A stretch of 64,000 bases of DNA from Verrucomicrobiota bacterium (GTDB lineage Bacteria; Verrucomicrobiota; Verrucomicrobiae; Limisphaerales; UBA11358). The stretch is taken from assembly GCA_014860005.1 (NCBI GenBank), contig JACZKP010000209.1:1-64000 (forward strand), written 5' to 3'. This document shows positions 9,379-17,336 of this stretch, piece after piece (position 1 is the first letter of the stretch; each line of letters opens with the position of its first letter). Position numbers and translations under genes: made by a program. Under the pieces are notes generated by a model, which searched no databases, was not told where the DNA came from, and worked only from the letters and a program-made list of their open reading frames with translations.

Positions 9379-9489
9379 AAGCTCAAGGCAGTCTATGACC
9401 GGCGCGACCTCGCGGGAAGGGGAATTTCGGCTGCCCTTTTGCGCTTGTCGGCAAAGTCACCGTCGGATTGCATCTGCGCGTTCGCATTC

Positions 9490-10731
9490 ATGAACGCCAC
9501 ACAGAAGGAAATTGTCGCCATCGCGATCTTCGCGGTCACCTACCTGCTCATCAGCGGACGGCGGCTGAAAATTCTGCCGTTGAATCGCCCCGCGGCGGCG
9601 CTGCTTGGCTCGGTGTTGATGGTTGCGTGCGGCGTGATGACGCCCGAGCAGGCCTACCGCGCCGTGGATTACAACACGCTGGTGCTGCTGCTCGGCATGA
9701 GTTTGATGTCCGCCTACCTGTGCCTCGCCGGCTTCTTTGACTGGACGGCGGACTGGGTGCTGCGCGTTGCGCAAACGCCACAACGGCTGTTGCTCTATTT
9801 GATTTTCGCCGCCGGCATTCTGTCCGCGCTGCTCGTGAACGACACGATATGCTTCATGCTGACGCCGCTGGTGGTCATGGTTGTCGTGCGCGGCAAATTG
9901 CCGCTGCTCCCCTACCTGCTTGCGCTGGCCATGAGCGCGAATATCGGCAGCGTCGCCACGCTGGTCGGCAATCCCCAAAACATGATCATCGGCAACCTGT
10001 CGCAAATCTCCTTCGCGAAGTTCTCCCAATCGCTGATGCCGGTCGCCCTCGTCGGTCTGCTGCTTCAGTATTTCATTCTCAACTTCGGTTTTCGCAAAGT
10101 GCTGGGTCGGATCGCCATCGCGCCGGCGGAAATCACCCCCAGGCAGATTGACCTTCATCTGCTGCGCATCACGCTCGGAGTGCTGGGATTGGTTTTCGTA
10201 GGCTTCTTCTCCGGATTAAACCTGGCATGAACCGCGCTGGCTGGCGCGGCTCTGGTCATGGTGTTGGCGCGACGCGACACCCACGAGGTGCTCAAACTCG
10301 TGGACTGGCATCTCCTCCTGTTCTTCGCCGCGCTATTCGTGGTGGTGGAGGGCTTGAACAGCACCGGATTACCCGATCAAATCTACGATCGGGTGCATGG
10401 CCTCTTCGGCACCACGACCACGACGCAGGCCTGGAATCTCGCCTGGTTTTCGGCCTTAGGCTCGAATGTCTTCTCGAACGTTCCATTCGTGCTGGTGGCA
10501 GGGAAATGGATTCCCGCCTTCTCCAATCCGGAACTCATGTGGAAAGTCATGGCCCTGGCCACCACACTTGCCGGTAACCTCACCCTCCTCGGCTCGGTCG
10601 CCAACATCATCGTGGTGGAATCGGCGCGCGGCCACGTCGAAGTCGGCTTCTGGGACTACGCGAAGTTCGGCATTCCGGTGACAATCGTCACGACGATCGT
10701 GGGGATGTTTCTGCTTTTGTTGATGGGTTGA
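9490..10731 (+). pseudogene. ArsB/NhaD-type (SLC13-like) anion permease interrupted by in-frame UGA
   Basis: The reading frame encodes about 413 codons of a multi-spanning permease of the ArsB/SLC13 ion-transporter superfamily, with the motif [20 protein letters not shown] in the first half and SNVFSNVPFVL in the second. Codon 247 (10228-10230) is TGA. The frame continues without shift as TALAGAALVM and on to a proper stop at 10729-10731. A TGG-to-TGA change at a Trp position explains this best. Other genes here end in TGA, so UGA is not generally sense. It may be a recent pseudogene, a sequencing error or a readthrough case. The 3' end overlaps the next gene tail-to-tail by 44 bp. Confidence 0.8.
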
Positions 10732-11389
10732 CGGCGGTGGTGGGAGCGTTATCCGCCAGGCGGACGTGCTCCTTCAGGTGCGAATTCACATCCAGCCCAA
10801 TCTTGAACAACACCAGCAACACCAGGCCCACCACCGGTGATTTCAAGGCGACGAGCAGGAAGCCGCTACCCAAAATGGCCAGATGCAGCACCACCACGCG
10901 CGCGTAGGGTCGCGCCATCAACGTTTGCAGCGCCACGGTGCGATACTCACCACGCCAGAGATAATTCCAGGCAAAGGAAAACGCGTGACTCGCCACCAGC
11001 CCCAGCACAGCGATGCCAAGGTGCTGCTCCGTGATCAGCTTCTCAAACATTCCCAAGGAAGGAAAACTCGCGCCCGCCCGAAACTGCCCGCCAAACAGAC
11101 CGACCACAAACACGCCATGCACGAACGTGAACATTCCGTAATGCACGCAGAAGAATGGCACCAGAAACAACTTTCCCAACCACGCAGCCGGCTTCTGCAG
11201 CTCGGCCAACAGCATCCGGAGAACGTTGAACGCGCCGATGATGACGTTCTCCATCCAGAACAGCAGCATCAACGGAAACACCTCCCACCCCAGCGCCAAC
11301 ACGCCATAGAGGGGGATTAAATTTGCCAGCACCAAGGCGATCACCGTCGGTGAGAATCGTTTCATGACGTTGGGCTGGGCATCGTTCAT
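10688..11389 (-). CDS. DUF6498-like integral membrane protein
   Basis: The 233-residue product has about six hydrophobic segments and resembles DUF6498 proteins, including the recurring PLMLLFWMENVIIGAFNVLRM segment and a conserved VHYGMF. No enzymatic function is known for the family. The start codon overlaps the stop of the alcohol dehydrogenase as ATGA, so the two are probably translated together. The C-terminal 35 residues are hydrophilic, and the 3' end overlaps the convergent permease pseudogene. Confidence 0.7.
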   Translation of the reverse strand: MNDAQPNVMKRFSPTVIALVLANLIPLYGVLALGWEVFPLMLLFWMENVIIGAFNVLRMLLAELQKPAAWLGKLFLVPFFCVHYGMFTFVHGVFVVGLFGGQFRAGASFPSLGMFEKLITEQHLGIAVLGLVASHAFSFAWNYLWRGEYRTVALQTLMARPYARVVVLHLAILGSGFLLVALKSPVVGLVLLVLFKIGLDVNSHLKEHVRLADNAPTTAVNPSTKAETSPRSS

Positions 11390-12639
11390 CAGACGGCGGC
11401 CCGCAGGATTTCCGTCAACTCGTCCGGTGTCAATGTGATCGGATTGGCTTTCATGCTGCTGGCTTGGGCCGCCTTCCCCACCAACTCCCCGACGTGCTCC
11501 GTGCGCACGCCATATTCACGCAGCTTCGGAATTTGCAAATCGCGGACGAGTTCATTCACCCAGCCCACGCCGTCATCTCCAGTTGCTGAAGGATTCCCGG
11601 TTAAGCTTCTAGCCACCTCGTCGTAACGGCGCCGGGCGTCGCTTTCTGGCGAACGAGCACGCAATGCTCGCAGATTCGCGGCCATGACGTGCGGCAACAA
11701 CGCCGCGCACACCGCCCCGTGTGGCGCGGGAAACATGCCGCCAATCGGCGCGGCAAAGCCATGCACGGCACCGAGGCCAGCATTGGCGAGCGCCAGGCCC
11801 CCAAACAAACTCGCGATACACATATCCTCTCGTGCCGAGATGTTTTTCCCGTCCGCGAAGGTGGTGCGCAACGAACGCACCGCTCGGCCGATGCCTTCCA
11901 CACAAAGCGCATCAGTCATCGGATTGGCGCGGCACGAGGTGAACGGTTCGATGAGTTGAGTCAGGGCATCCAGACCGGTGCTCGCGGTGATGGCTGGCGG
12001 CAGGTCAAAGGTAAGTTCCGGATCCACCAAGGCCAGACGAGGCAGCATCAGTGGACTGCGCAGGCTGACTTTGAATTTGTGTTCTGGCGAAGCGAGCACC
12101 GCATTGCGCGTTACCTCCGCGCCCGCGCCTGCCGTGGTGGGAATGGCAATGAACGGCGCGGACGGCTGGGTTAGCGCCCGCCCGCGCCCGATGACTTCGA
12201 CGTAATCCAGCAACTCGGACCCGACCACTCCTCTCCCTACCCTCTCCTCTCCATCGGATGGAGAGGAGAGGGTGGTCGCAGACCGGGAGAGGAGAGGTTC
12301 ATGGCCATGAGTGTTCGTTAGCATCGCGGCGATGGCTTTGCCCGCATCAATCGCGCTGCCGCCGCCGAAGGCGATGACGAGATCGCAACCCGCAGCTTTT
12401 GCAAAGTTCACGCCTTTCTGAACGTCAAGCAACGTTGGCTCGCCCTGAACTGGAAGGGTGGTGGCAGAGAAAATTCCTGAAGCTTCCTTAAGCAGTGCCA
12501 GCAGCCGCTCGGCGCGCGCCGGATTCTTTCCGGTCACGACCAGCGCGTGCCTACCAAATTCGCGCGCCAAGCCGCTGATCTCCTTCAGCTTGCCGGCGCC
12601 GAAGATGATCCGTGTGGCGGTGGCGAATTCAAAGTTCAT
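11389..12639 (-). CDS. Iron-containing alcohol dehydrogenase with repeat-derived insertion
   Basis: This is a group-III (Fe-type) alcohol dehydrogenase starting MNFEFATATRIIFGAGKLKE. Cofactor binding is marked by FGGGSAIDAGK; metal-binding residues are the Asp and His in PPAITASTGLDALTQLIEPF and VHGFAAPIGGMFPAPHG. Members reduce or oxidise small alcohols and aldehydes, often with NAD. Between AMLTN and LLDYVEVIGRG there are about 30 extra residues, encoded by an in-frame palindromic repeat at about 12226-12300. An upstream frame extension to 12756 is translated repeat DNA, so I start at 12639. The downstream gene overlaps by ATGA. Confidence 0.85.
   Translation of the reverse strand: MNFEFATATRIIFGAGKLKEISGLAREFGRHALVVTGKNPARAERLLALLKEASGIFSATTLPVQGEPTLLDVQKGVNFAKAAGCDLVIAFGGGSAIDAGKAIAAMLTNTHGHEPLLSRSATTLSSPSDGEERVGRGVVGSELLDYVEVIGRGRALTQPSAPFIAIPTTAGAGAEVTRNAVLASPEHKFKVSLRSPLMLPRLALVDPELTFDLPPAITASTGLDALTQLIEPFTSCRANPMTDALCVEGIGRAVRSLRTTFADGKNISAREDMCIASLFGGLALANAGLGAVHGFAAPIGGMFPAPHGAVCAALLPHVMAANLRALRARSPESDARRRYDEVARSLTGNPSATGDDGVGWVNELVRDLQIPKLREYGVRTEHVGELVGKAAQASSMKANPITLTPDELTEILRAAV
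12226..12300. repeat. Palindromic repeat inserted in frame in the alcohol dehydrogenase gene
   Basis: The stretch contains CCCTCTCCTCTCCATC facing GATGGAGAGGAGAGGG around 12240-12272, flanked by CTCCTCTCC and GGAGAGGAG. It is related in composition to the CTCTCCC-rich elements near 15.8 kb and 49.6-49.7 kb. It adds about 25-30 codons without shifting the frame. Confidence 0.75.
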
Positions 12640-12643
12640 CGTT

Positions 12644-12748
12644 CGTAGGACAGGCGTCGCGCCTGTCTCAACCTCTAACTTATCGTGCGGGAATCGGGCC
12701 GTTTGCTTTCCATCAAAAACTGGAGACAGCCGCGACGGCTCTCCTACG
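12644..12748. repeat. MITE-like element with terminal inverted repeats
   Basis: The 105-bp element starts CGTAGGA and ends TCCTACG; inside the ends, CAGGCGTCGCGCCTG and CAGCCGCGACGGCT form further small palindromes. It fills the gap between the monooxygenase and the alcohol dehydrogenase. One end supplies the TAG stop (12744-12746) of the monooxygenase; the other lies 5 bp before the dehydrogenase ATG. Confidence 0.8.
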
Positions 12749-13055
12749 TTAACCAACCCGCGTCCTCCGGAAACACGTTGGCGAACTTCACGCTCGTGCG
12801 CGGCTCGGCCATCATCTGCGCGACGGCATCCCGCCAGATTTGATAGTGCTTCGTTTCCTTGTGCGCCGCGGGCGCGTCCGGCGTCCGATAAACCTCGACC
12901 AACACAAACCGCGTCGGGTCGTCAGCTTGTTGAACGACATCGAACCGCGCGATGCCCGGCTCGCGGACGCTTTGCCGCGCGTTCTCTTGCGTCGCGGCCT
13001 TGAAGGCCACGACACATTCTGGTTTCACGTGAACATGAACTTGAACGATGAGCAT
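12744..13055 (-). CDS. Antibiotic biosynthesis monooxygenase-like (ABM/YgiN/LsrG) protein
   Basis: The 103-residue protein matches the dimeric alpha-beta-barrel ABM fold: [18 protein letters not shown] opening strand, then [24 protein letters not shown], then the helix [12 protein letters not shown]. Relatives include YgiN quinol monooxygenase and LsrG. No metal or flavin motif is expected in this family. The last codon and stop lie in the adjoining repeat element, so the original C-terminus may have been altered by a residue or two. It probably heads the transcript that continues into the alcohol dehydrogenase. Confidence 0.8.
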   Translation of the reverse strand: MLIVQVHVHVKPECVVAFKAATQENARQSVREPGIARFDVVQQADDPTRFVLVEVYRTPDAPAAHKETKHYQIWRDAVAQMMAEPRTSVKFANVFPEDAGWLT

Positions 13056-13193
13056 AAGGTTTCAGTGTTTCCTGCAGTGCGCTGATCGCAGGACTGCGTT
13101 GAAACTATGTTGGACACCGATTGCCGTCCAGAATATCGTACGAAAGTGAAACCGGGCTGGCTTAGACATCCACCTCCTTCCGTGTATTAGCCC

Positions 13194-13676
13194 ATGCGCA
13201 CATTGCTCGCATTTCTCGTGATGACCCTCCTGGCCGGATGCCAGTACAACCCATATGCGCATTTGTTCACCACGACGGAGCCGAAGCAGGAGGATATTGC
13301 TGGCCTCTACGTGCTCGACAACCAGACGATTACCACGGGTGGGCTTTCAGTGCTGAAAGGTCGGCAGTGTCAATTGGATTTACGCCTCGATGGCTCATGC
13401 CGTGTTACGAATTATCCAACCTGGACCGATGCATTCTCAGTTACCAACGGCCAGTTTGTTGCCTTTGTTTCTACGACGGGCCGTTGGCAGAGCGATATGG
13501 TCGGGACTGTATCCGACGGGCGCAACAGTCAAAGTTACTGGGGCATTCGCTTCTCCAACACGGATAGCAATATCGCTTCCCCGGCACTGACGGGTAAGAC
13601 CGCGCCTTATGGTCTCATCATGACATACGGCGATCCCGATAGCGGTTCTGTGATGATTTTCAAGAAGCAGAAATAG
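13194..13676 (+). CDS. Small lipoprotein of unknown function
   Basis: The 160-residue product begins with a short lipoprotein signal peptide ending LLAGC, so Cys16 is the likely lipid attachment site. The mature part is rich in beta-strand-like segments, Thr, Ser and Gly. I recognise no domain. It is transcribed alone between the divergent monooxygenase and the convergent gamma-glutamyltranspeptidase. Confidence 0.7.
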   Translation: MRTLLAFLVMTLLAGCQYNPYAHLFTTTEPKQEDIAGLYVLDNQTITTGGLSVLKGRQCQLDLRLDGSCRVTNYPTWTDAFSVTNGQFVAFVSTTGRWQSDMVGTVSDGRNSQSYWGIRFSNTDSNIASPALTGKTAPYGLIMTYGDPDSGSVMIFKKQK

Positions 13677-13703
13677 CAATTCCCCTTCAACGAAGTCAGA
13701 CCG

Positions 13704-15644
13704 CTACCACCCCACCACATTCCCACCCGCCCGCGGATCTGCCGCGCCCACGAAACTCTTGCCATCCGCACTTCGTGCAACGATGTGCGAGACGGCCATT
13801 GAATTCAGTTCCTTGACCTTGTGACCGCGCTGCTGCAGCGCCGTCCGCATACCCTGCGGCAACGATTGCTCCACCAGCAACTCGCCCGGCGACCATTGAT
13901 GATGAATGCGCGGCGCGGCAATCGCCTCCGGCGCGCTCATGCCAAGGTCGAGCATGTAAATCAATTCCATCAAGACAGCAGTGATGATTTTCGGCCCGCC
14001 CGCCGCGCCGAGCGCGATGATGGGTTTGCCGTTCTTGAGAACGATGGTCGGCGTCATGCTGGAGAGCGGGCGTTTGCTCGGCTCGACGGCATTGGCGTCC
14101 GCGCCAATCAATCCGAAGGCATTCGGCACGCCGGGTTGCGCGGAGAAATCGTCCATCTCGTTGTTCATGATCACGCCCGTGCCCGGAATCACGACCTTCG
14201 AGCCAAAGCTGGTGTTCACCGTGGCCGTCACCGCGACCCAGTTCCCTTCCGCATCAGCCACGGACCAGTGGGTGGTGTGTTTTTCGTTCCCCGTAGGTGA
14301 GTCCATCTCCGCCCTCGGTGTCAACCGAGCGAGTTGTCCCCCTGAACCGTCCCGTAGCGCAGGTTTCCAACCTGCTGTATCGCCGACTTGCAGTCGGCAG
14401 AACGCCGCGGAAACTGGCACGCTTGAAAAATCGTGGGTCTGGCGGATTGGAAATCCGCGATACCGCAGACTGGAAGTCTGCGCTACATGTGCATTGCTTC
14501 GGTCTCGCGGGCTTCTGATCAGTCTGGGTTGGCTGCTGCGAGCGGAAGGTTTGAACACATCACGTTCCCAGCGGGGCGGTGTGCCGTGTGAGGGAACTTC
14601 AGTCGCGCGCGTCAGGCTAATTTTCTTCGCCAGCGAAGCGGCATATTGTTTTGAAACCAGTCCCCGCGGCACTTTCGCGTAGTCGGGATCACCCAACCAA
14701 TGCGCGCGGTCGGCGAACGCCAGTTTCATGGCTTCGGCAATGACGTGCAGGCGCGTGGCTTCGTCCAGCGATTTCAAATCAAACTTCTCCAGAATGTTCA
14801 ACATCTGAACCAGGTGAACGCCACCGGAACTGGGCGGCGCGAACGAAACGATTTTGTAGCCGCGATAGGTGGTCGTGACTGGCTCACGCAGTTTGATCCG
14901 GTAATTCGCGAAATCGGCCGCGGTCATGATGCCGTCGTTGGCCTGCATCCATTGCGCCGTTGCCTGTGCAAACGGCCCGCGATAGAACCAATCGCTCCCC
15001 TGCCCCGCGATGCTGCGATACGTGGCGGCGAGGTCGAGTTGCTTGAGCACGTCACCCGCCTTCAAGGTTTCGCCGTCGCGGAAGAAGACCGCGCGCGAAG
15101 CCTCAAACTTCTTCATGTCGTCGGCCACGGATTTCAGGCGATTCGCATAAGAGGCGTTCAAGGCAAAGCCATTTTCCGCAATCTCCACCGCTGGCAGAAT
15201 CAATTCGCTCAATTGCTTCTTTCCATACTGGCGCACGGCATAATCGAACGCCGCCAGTTCGCCGGGCACGCCGCTGGCCAGCGCGCCGGTCTGGCTGAGA
15301 TCCGTGTCGGCTTTTCCGTCGCGCACGAACATGTCGCGCGTGGCGGCGGCAGGTGCCATTTCCCGGCCATCAATCGCCACCACCTTGCCATTCGCCAAAC
15401 GGATCAACATGAAACAACCGCCGCCGATGCCGGAGTTGGGCGTGTCCACGACGCCAAGGGTGAGTCCCACCGCGACGGCGGCGTCCACGGCGTTGCCGCC
15501 GGTCTTGAGGACGTTCAAGCCGGCTTCGGTGGCCGTTGGATGCACGGAAGAAACCATGCCGCGGCGGTTTTCTGCTGCGGTTACAACCACAACAGCACTG
15601 CTGATGGCCAGCACGCAAACCCAGGCGGTGAAGCGACGGGGCAC
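13704..15644 (-). CDS. ggt: Gamma-glutamyltranspeptidase with repeat-derived insertion
   Basis: This secreted Ntn-hydrolase hydrolyses or transfers the gamma-glutamyl group of glutathione. The body begins NRRGMVSSVHPTATEAGLNVL, typical of the large subunit. The self-cleavage site and nucleophile lie in KHTTHWSVADAEGN, where cleavage exposes the second Thr. About 90 extra residues, partly encoded by a 133-bp repeat (14354-14486), precede that site at the end of the large subunit. I place the start at the GTG at 15644, giving a signal anchor (about residues 5-22); the open frame continues to 16004 through two repeats and is probably non-coding. gltP and gltS lie upstream on the same strand and could import the released glutamate. 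Confidence 0.85.
   Translation of the reverse strand: MPRRFTAWVCVLAISSAVVVVTAAENRRGMVSSVHPTATEAGLNVLKTGGNAVDAAVAVGLTLGVVDTPNSGIGGGCFMLIRLANGKVVAIDGREMAPAAATRDMFVRDGKADTDLSQTGALASGVPGELAAFDYAVRQYGKKQLSELILPAVEIAENGFALNASYANRLKSVADDMKKFEASRAVFFRDGETLKAGDVLKQLDLAATYRSIAGQGSDWFYRGPFAQATAQWMQANDGIMTAADFANYRIKLREPVTTTYRGYKIVSFAPPSSGGVHLVQMLNILEKFDLKSLDEATRLHVIAEAMKLAFADRAHWLGDPDYAKVPRGLVSKQYAASLAKKISLTRATEVPSHGTPPRWERDVFKPSARSSQPRLIRSPRDRSNAHVAQTSSLRYRGFPIRQTHDFSSVPVSAAFCRLQVGDTAGWKPALRDGSGGQLARLTPRAEMDSPTGNEKHTTHWSVADAEGNWVAVTATVNTSFGSKVVIPGTGVIMNNEMDDFSAQPGVPNAFGLIGADANAVEPSKRPLSSMTPTIVLKNGKPIIALGAAGGPKIITAVLMELIYMLDLGMSAPEAIAAPRIHHQWSPGELLVEQSLPQGMRTALQQRGHKVKELNSMAVSHIVARSADGKSFVGAADPRAGGNVVGW
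14354..14486. repeat. Palindromic repeat inserted in frame in ggt
   Basis: The 133-bp element begins GTAGCGCAGGTTTCCAACCT and ends in CTGCGCTAC. It is built of nested palindromes (GGTTTCCAACC, GACTTGCAGTC, GGATTGGAAATCC, GACTGGAAGTC). It adds about 44 codons in frame just upstream of the Ntn nucleophile. Confidence 0.85.
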
Positions 15645-15693
15645 AGCGACATAGGCAAGTGAACGCTCTCCGCTCACCCTGACCCTGCCCCTG

Positions 15694-15764
15694 GTAGCCG
15701 CCGACGTGAGGAGGCGGAGAGTGCTGCGAATCATGAACTTCCGCCTCCTCACGTCGGCGGCTAC
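15694..15764. repeat. REP-like hairpin, copy 2
   Basis: The arms match those of copy 1 at 6911-6979 (GTAGCCGCCGACGTGAGGAG and complement) with a different 20-bp loop. It lies in the gap between ggt and gltP. Confidence 0.85.
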
Positions 15765-15794
15765 GGTTCTGGAGTTCAAAGCGCACACTTGGGT

Positions 15795-15946
15795 TGGGGG
15801 AATTCTCTCTCTGAGGGAGAGGGAACAGCTTTCGTCCAGTTTGATTTGTCCGTGAGTCGCGCGATCTGTCGCCAGCTTCCAGTCTCGCCAAAGTCGGCGA
15901 ACGACTCCCCCGCTCCCAGCGGGAGAGGGCCGGGGTGATGGAGAGG
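15795..15946. repeat. CTCTCCC-rich repeat remnant between ggt and gltP
   Basis: CTGAGGGAGAGGGAA at one end and CTCCCAGCGGGAGAGGG at the other are the same modules as in the element at 49588-49745; the reverse strand translates to the SPSPRPSPAG peptide often seen in spurious ORFs. With the hairpin at 15694-15764 it occupies most of the 356 bp between ggt and gltP, where I see no gene. Confidence 0.65.
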
Positions 15947-16000
15947 ACGTAAAGTATTCTGCCGCCTGCTGCCGCAAACGTTTGGTATTTGGGATTTGGA

Positions 16001-17272
16001 TCATTTGACTAAATTGCCTCCATCGTCTTGAACGCGCTCGTCAATGACTGCCTCCGACGGTCTGTTGAATTCACCCTCCCAGCGCGCCATGACAGCGGAC
16101 GCGAGACAATTGCCCACGAGATTGACCGCCGTGCGGCCCATATCCAGAAACGCGTCCACCGCGAGAATGACCGTCACGCCCTCCAGTGGCAAACCAAACG
16201 TGACGAGCGCCCCGGACAGAATGACCATGGATGCGCGCGGCACCGGCGCGACGCCCTTGCTGGTGAGCATGAGCGTGAGCAGGATGGGCAGTTGCTGGGC
16301 GAAGGTGAGTTGAATGCCGGCCGCTTGCGCAACGAAGATGGATGCGAGACCCAGATAGAGCGTCGAACCGGCGAGATTGAACGAATAGCCCGTCGGCAGG
16401 ACAAACGACACAATCCGCCGCGGCACACCAAACTTTTCCATCAGCCGCAGCGCATCGGGGAGCGCGGCCTCGGACGACGCCGTGGAGAACGCCAGCAACG
16501 CCGGTTGGCGCACGGCTTTGAAGAACGGCACGATGGGAATGCGCGCCATCAACAGTACGGGCACATAAACCAACAAAACAAACACCGCGAGCGCCGCGTA
16601 AAGCGCGAGCACGAGCTTGCCGAGCCGCAGCAAGACCTCCAGGCCGTTCAACCCGACGGTGTAGGCGATGGCCGCGCCGACGCCAATCGGCGCCAACCAC
16701 ATCACGATGCCCGTGAACTTGAACATTACCTCGGACAACGCTTCGAAGAAGCCGAGCATCGTTTCTCTGGATTTGCCCTTCACCTGCGTGAGCGCCACAC
16801 CGAAGATGATCGCGAAGACTACTACTTGCAGCACGTCGTTGCGCGCGGCGGCGTCAAAGAAGCTCCGCGGAGCGAGGTGTTCCATCACCGCCTCAAAGCC
16901 GACCTGGCGCGCGGCAAATTCCTTCCCTGGCTCCGCCGAACCGGCCAGCGGAACGCCGGACCCGGGTTGAAACAGGTCCGCGGCGGCCATGCCGAGAAAC
17001 AGCGCAAGCGTGGTGACAATCTGAAAATAGATCAGCGACTTGAGCGCCAGCCGGCCCACGGTTTTCAGATCATCCGTGTGACCCGCAATGCCCATCACCA
17101 GCGTGGCAAACACCAGCGGCACGATGATGCACTTGATGAGATTCAAGAACAGCGTGGAGGCGAATTTGGCGTGCTGGGACGTCTCCGGGAATTGCCAGCC
17201 GAACCACGCGCCGACAAACATCGCCAGGATGATCCATTGGCTCAACGACAGGCGGCGCAGCAGGGCAATCAC
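16001..17272 (-). CDS. gltP: Dicarboxylate/glutamate:cation symporter (DAACS family)
   Basis: The 423-residue transporter has the DAACS fold: LFLNLIKCIIVPLVFATLVMG in TM2, the serine-rich re-entrant loop AFSTASSEAALPDAL, LPTGYSFNLAGSTLYLG and the substrate and cation-binding segment AFLDMGRTAVNLVGN. Members take up glutamate, aspartate or C4-dicarboxylates with protons or sodium. The Arg in DMGRT is the position that favours acidic amino acids in this family. It lies 64 bp after gltS and upstream of ggt, so acidic amino acid uptake fits the context. The symbol is by family and context. Confidence 0.85.
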   Translation of the reverse strand: MIALLRRLSLSQWIILAMFVGAWFGWQFPETSQHAKFASTLFLNLIKCIIVPLVFATLVMGIAGHTDDLKTVGRLALKSLIYFQIVTTLALFLGMAAADLFQPGSGVPLAGSAEPGKEFAARQVGFEAVMEHLAPRSFFDAAARNDVLQVVVFAIIFGVALTQVKGKSRETMLGFFEALSEVMFKFTGIVMWLAPIGVGAAIAYTVGLNGLEVLLRLGKLVLALYAALAVFVLLVYVPVLLMARIPIVPFFKAVRQPALLAFSTASSEAALPDALRLMEKFGVPRRIVSFVLPTGYSFNLAGSTLYLGLASIFVAQAAGIQLTFAQQLPILLTLMLTSKGVAPVPRASMVILSGALVTFGLPLEGVTVILAVDAFLDMGRTAVNLVGNCLASAVMARWEGEFNRPSEAVIDERVQDDGGNLVK

Positions 17273-17336
17273 AATGATCCAGCCAGTTGGTCTGAGTTGG
17301 CGACCGCTGATTCCGAAAGAAGCGATGTCGCCAGGC

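Noticed and set aside
8722..9489. Long N-terminal extension of the ArsB-like frame
   Set aside because: This part is antisense to the GH16 gene; the permease proper starts at the ATG at 9490.
10228..10230. UGA as selenocysteine in the ArsB-like permease
   Set aside because: The position fits Trp in the family rather than a redox Cys, and I see no convincing stem-loop directly after it.
8722..10230. Genome-wide reassignment of UGA to Trp
   Set aside because: Many well-supported genes in the window end in TGA, several in exact ATGA overlaps.
15645..16004. N-terminal extension of gamma-glutamyltranspeptidase
   Set aside because: The frame is open only because it passes through two palindromic repeats; the signal anchor starts after them.
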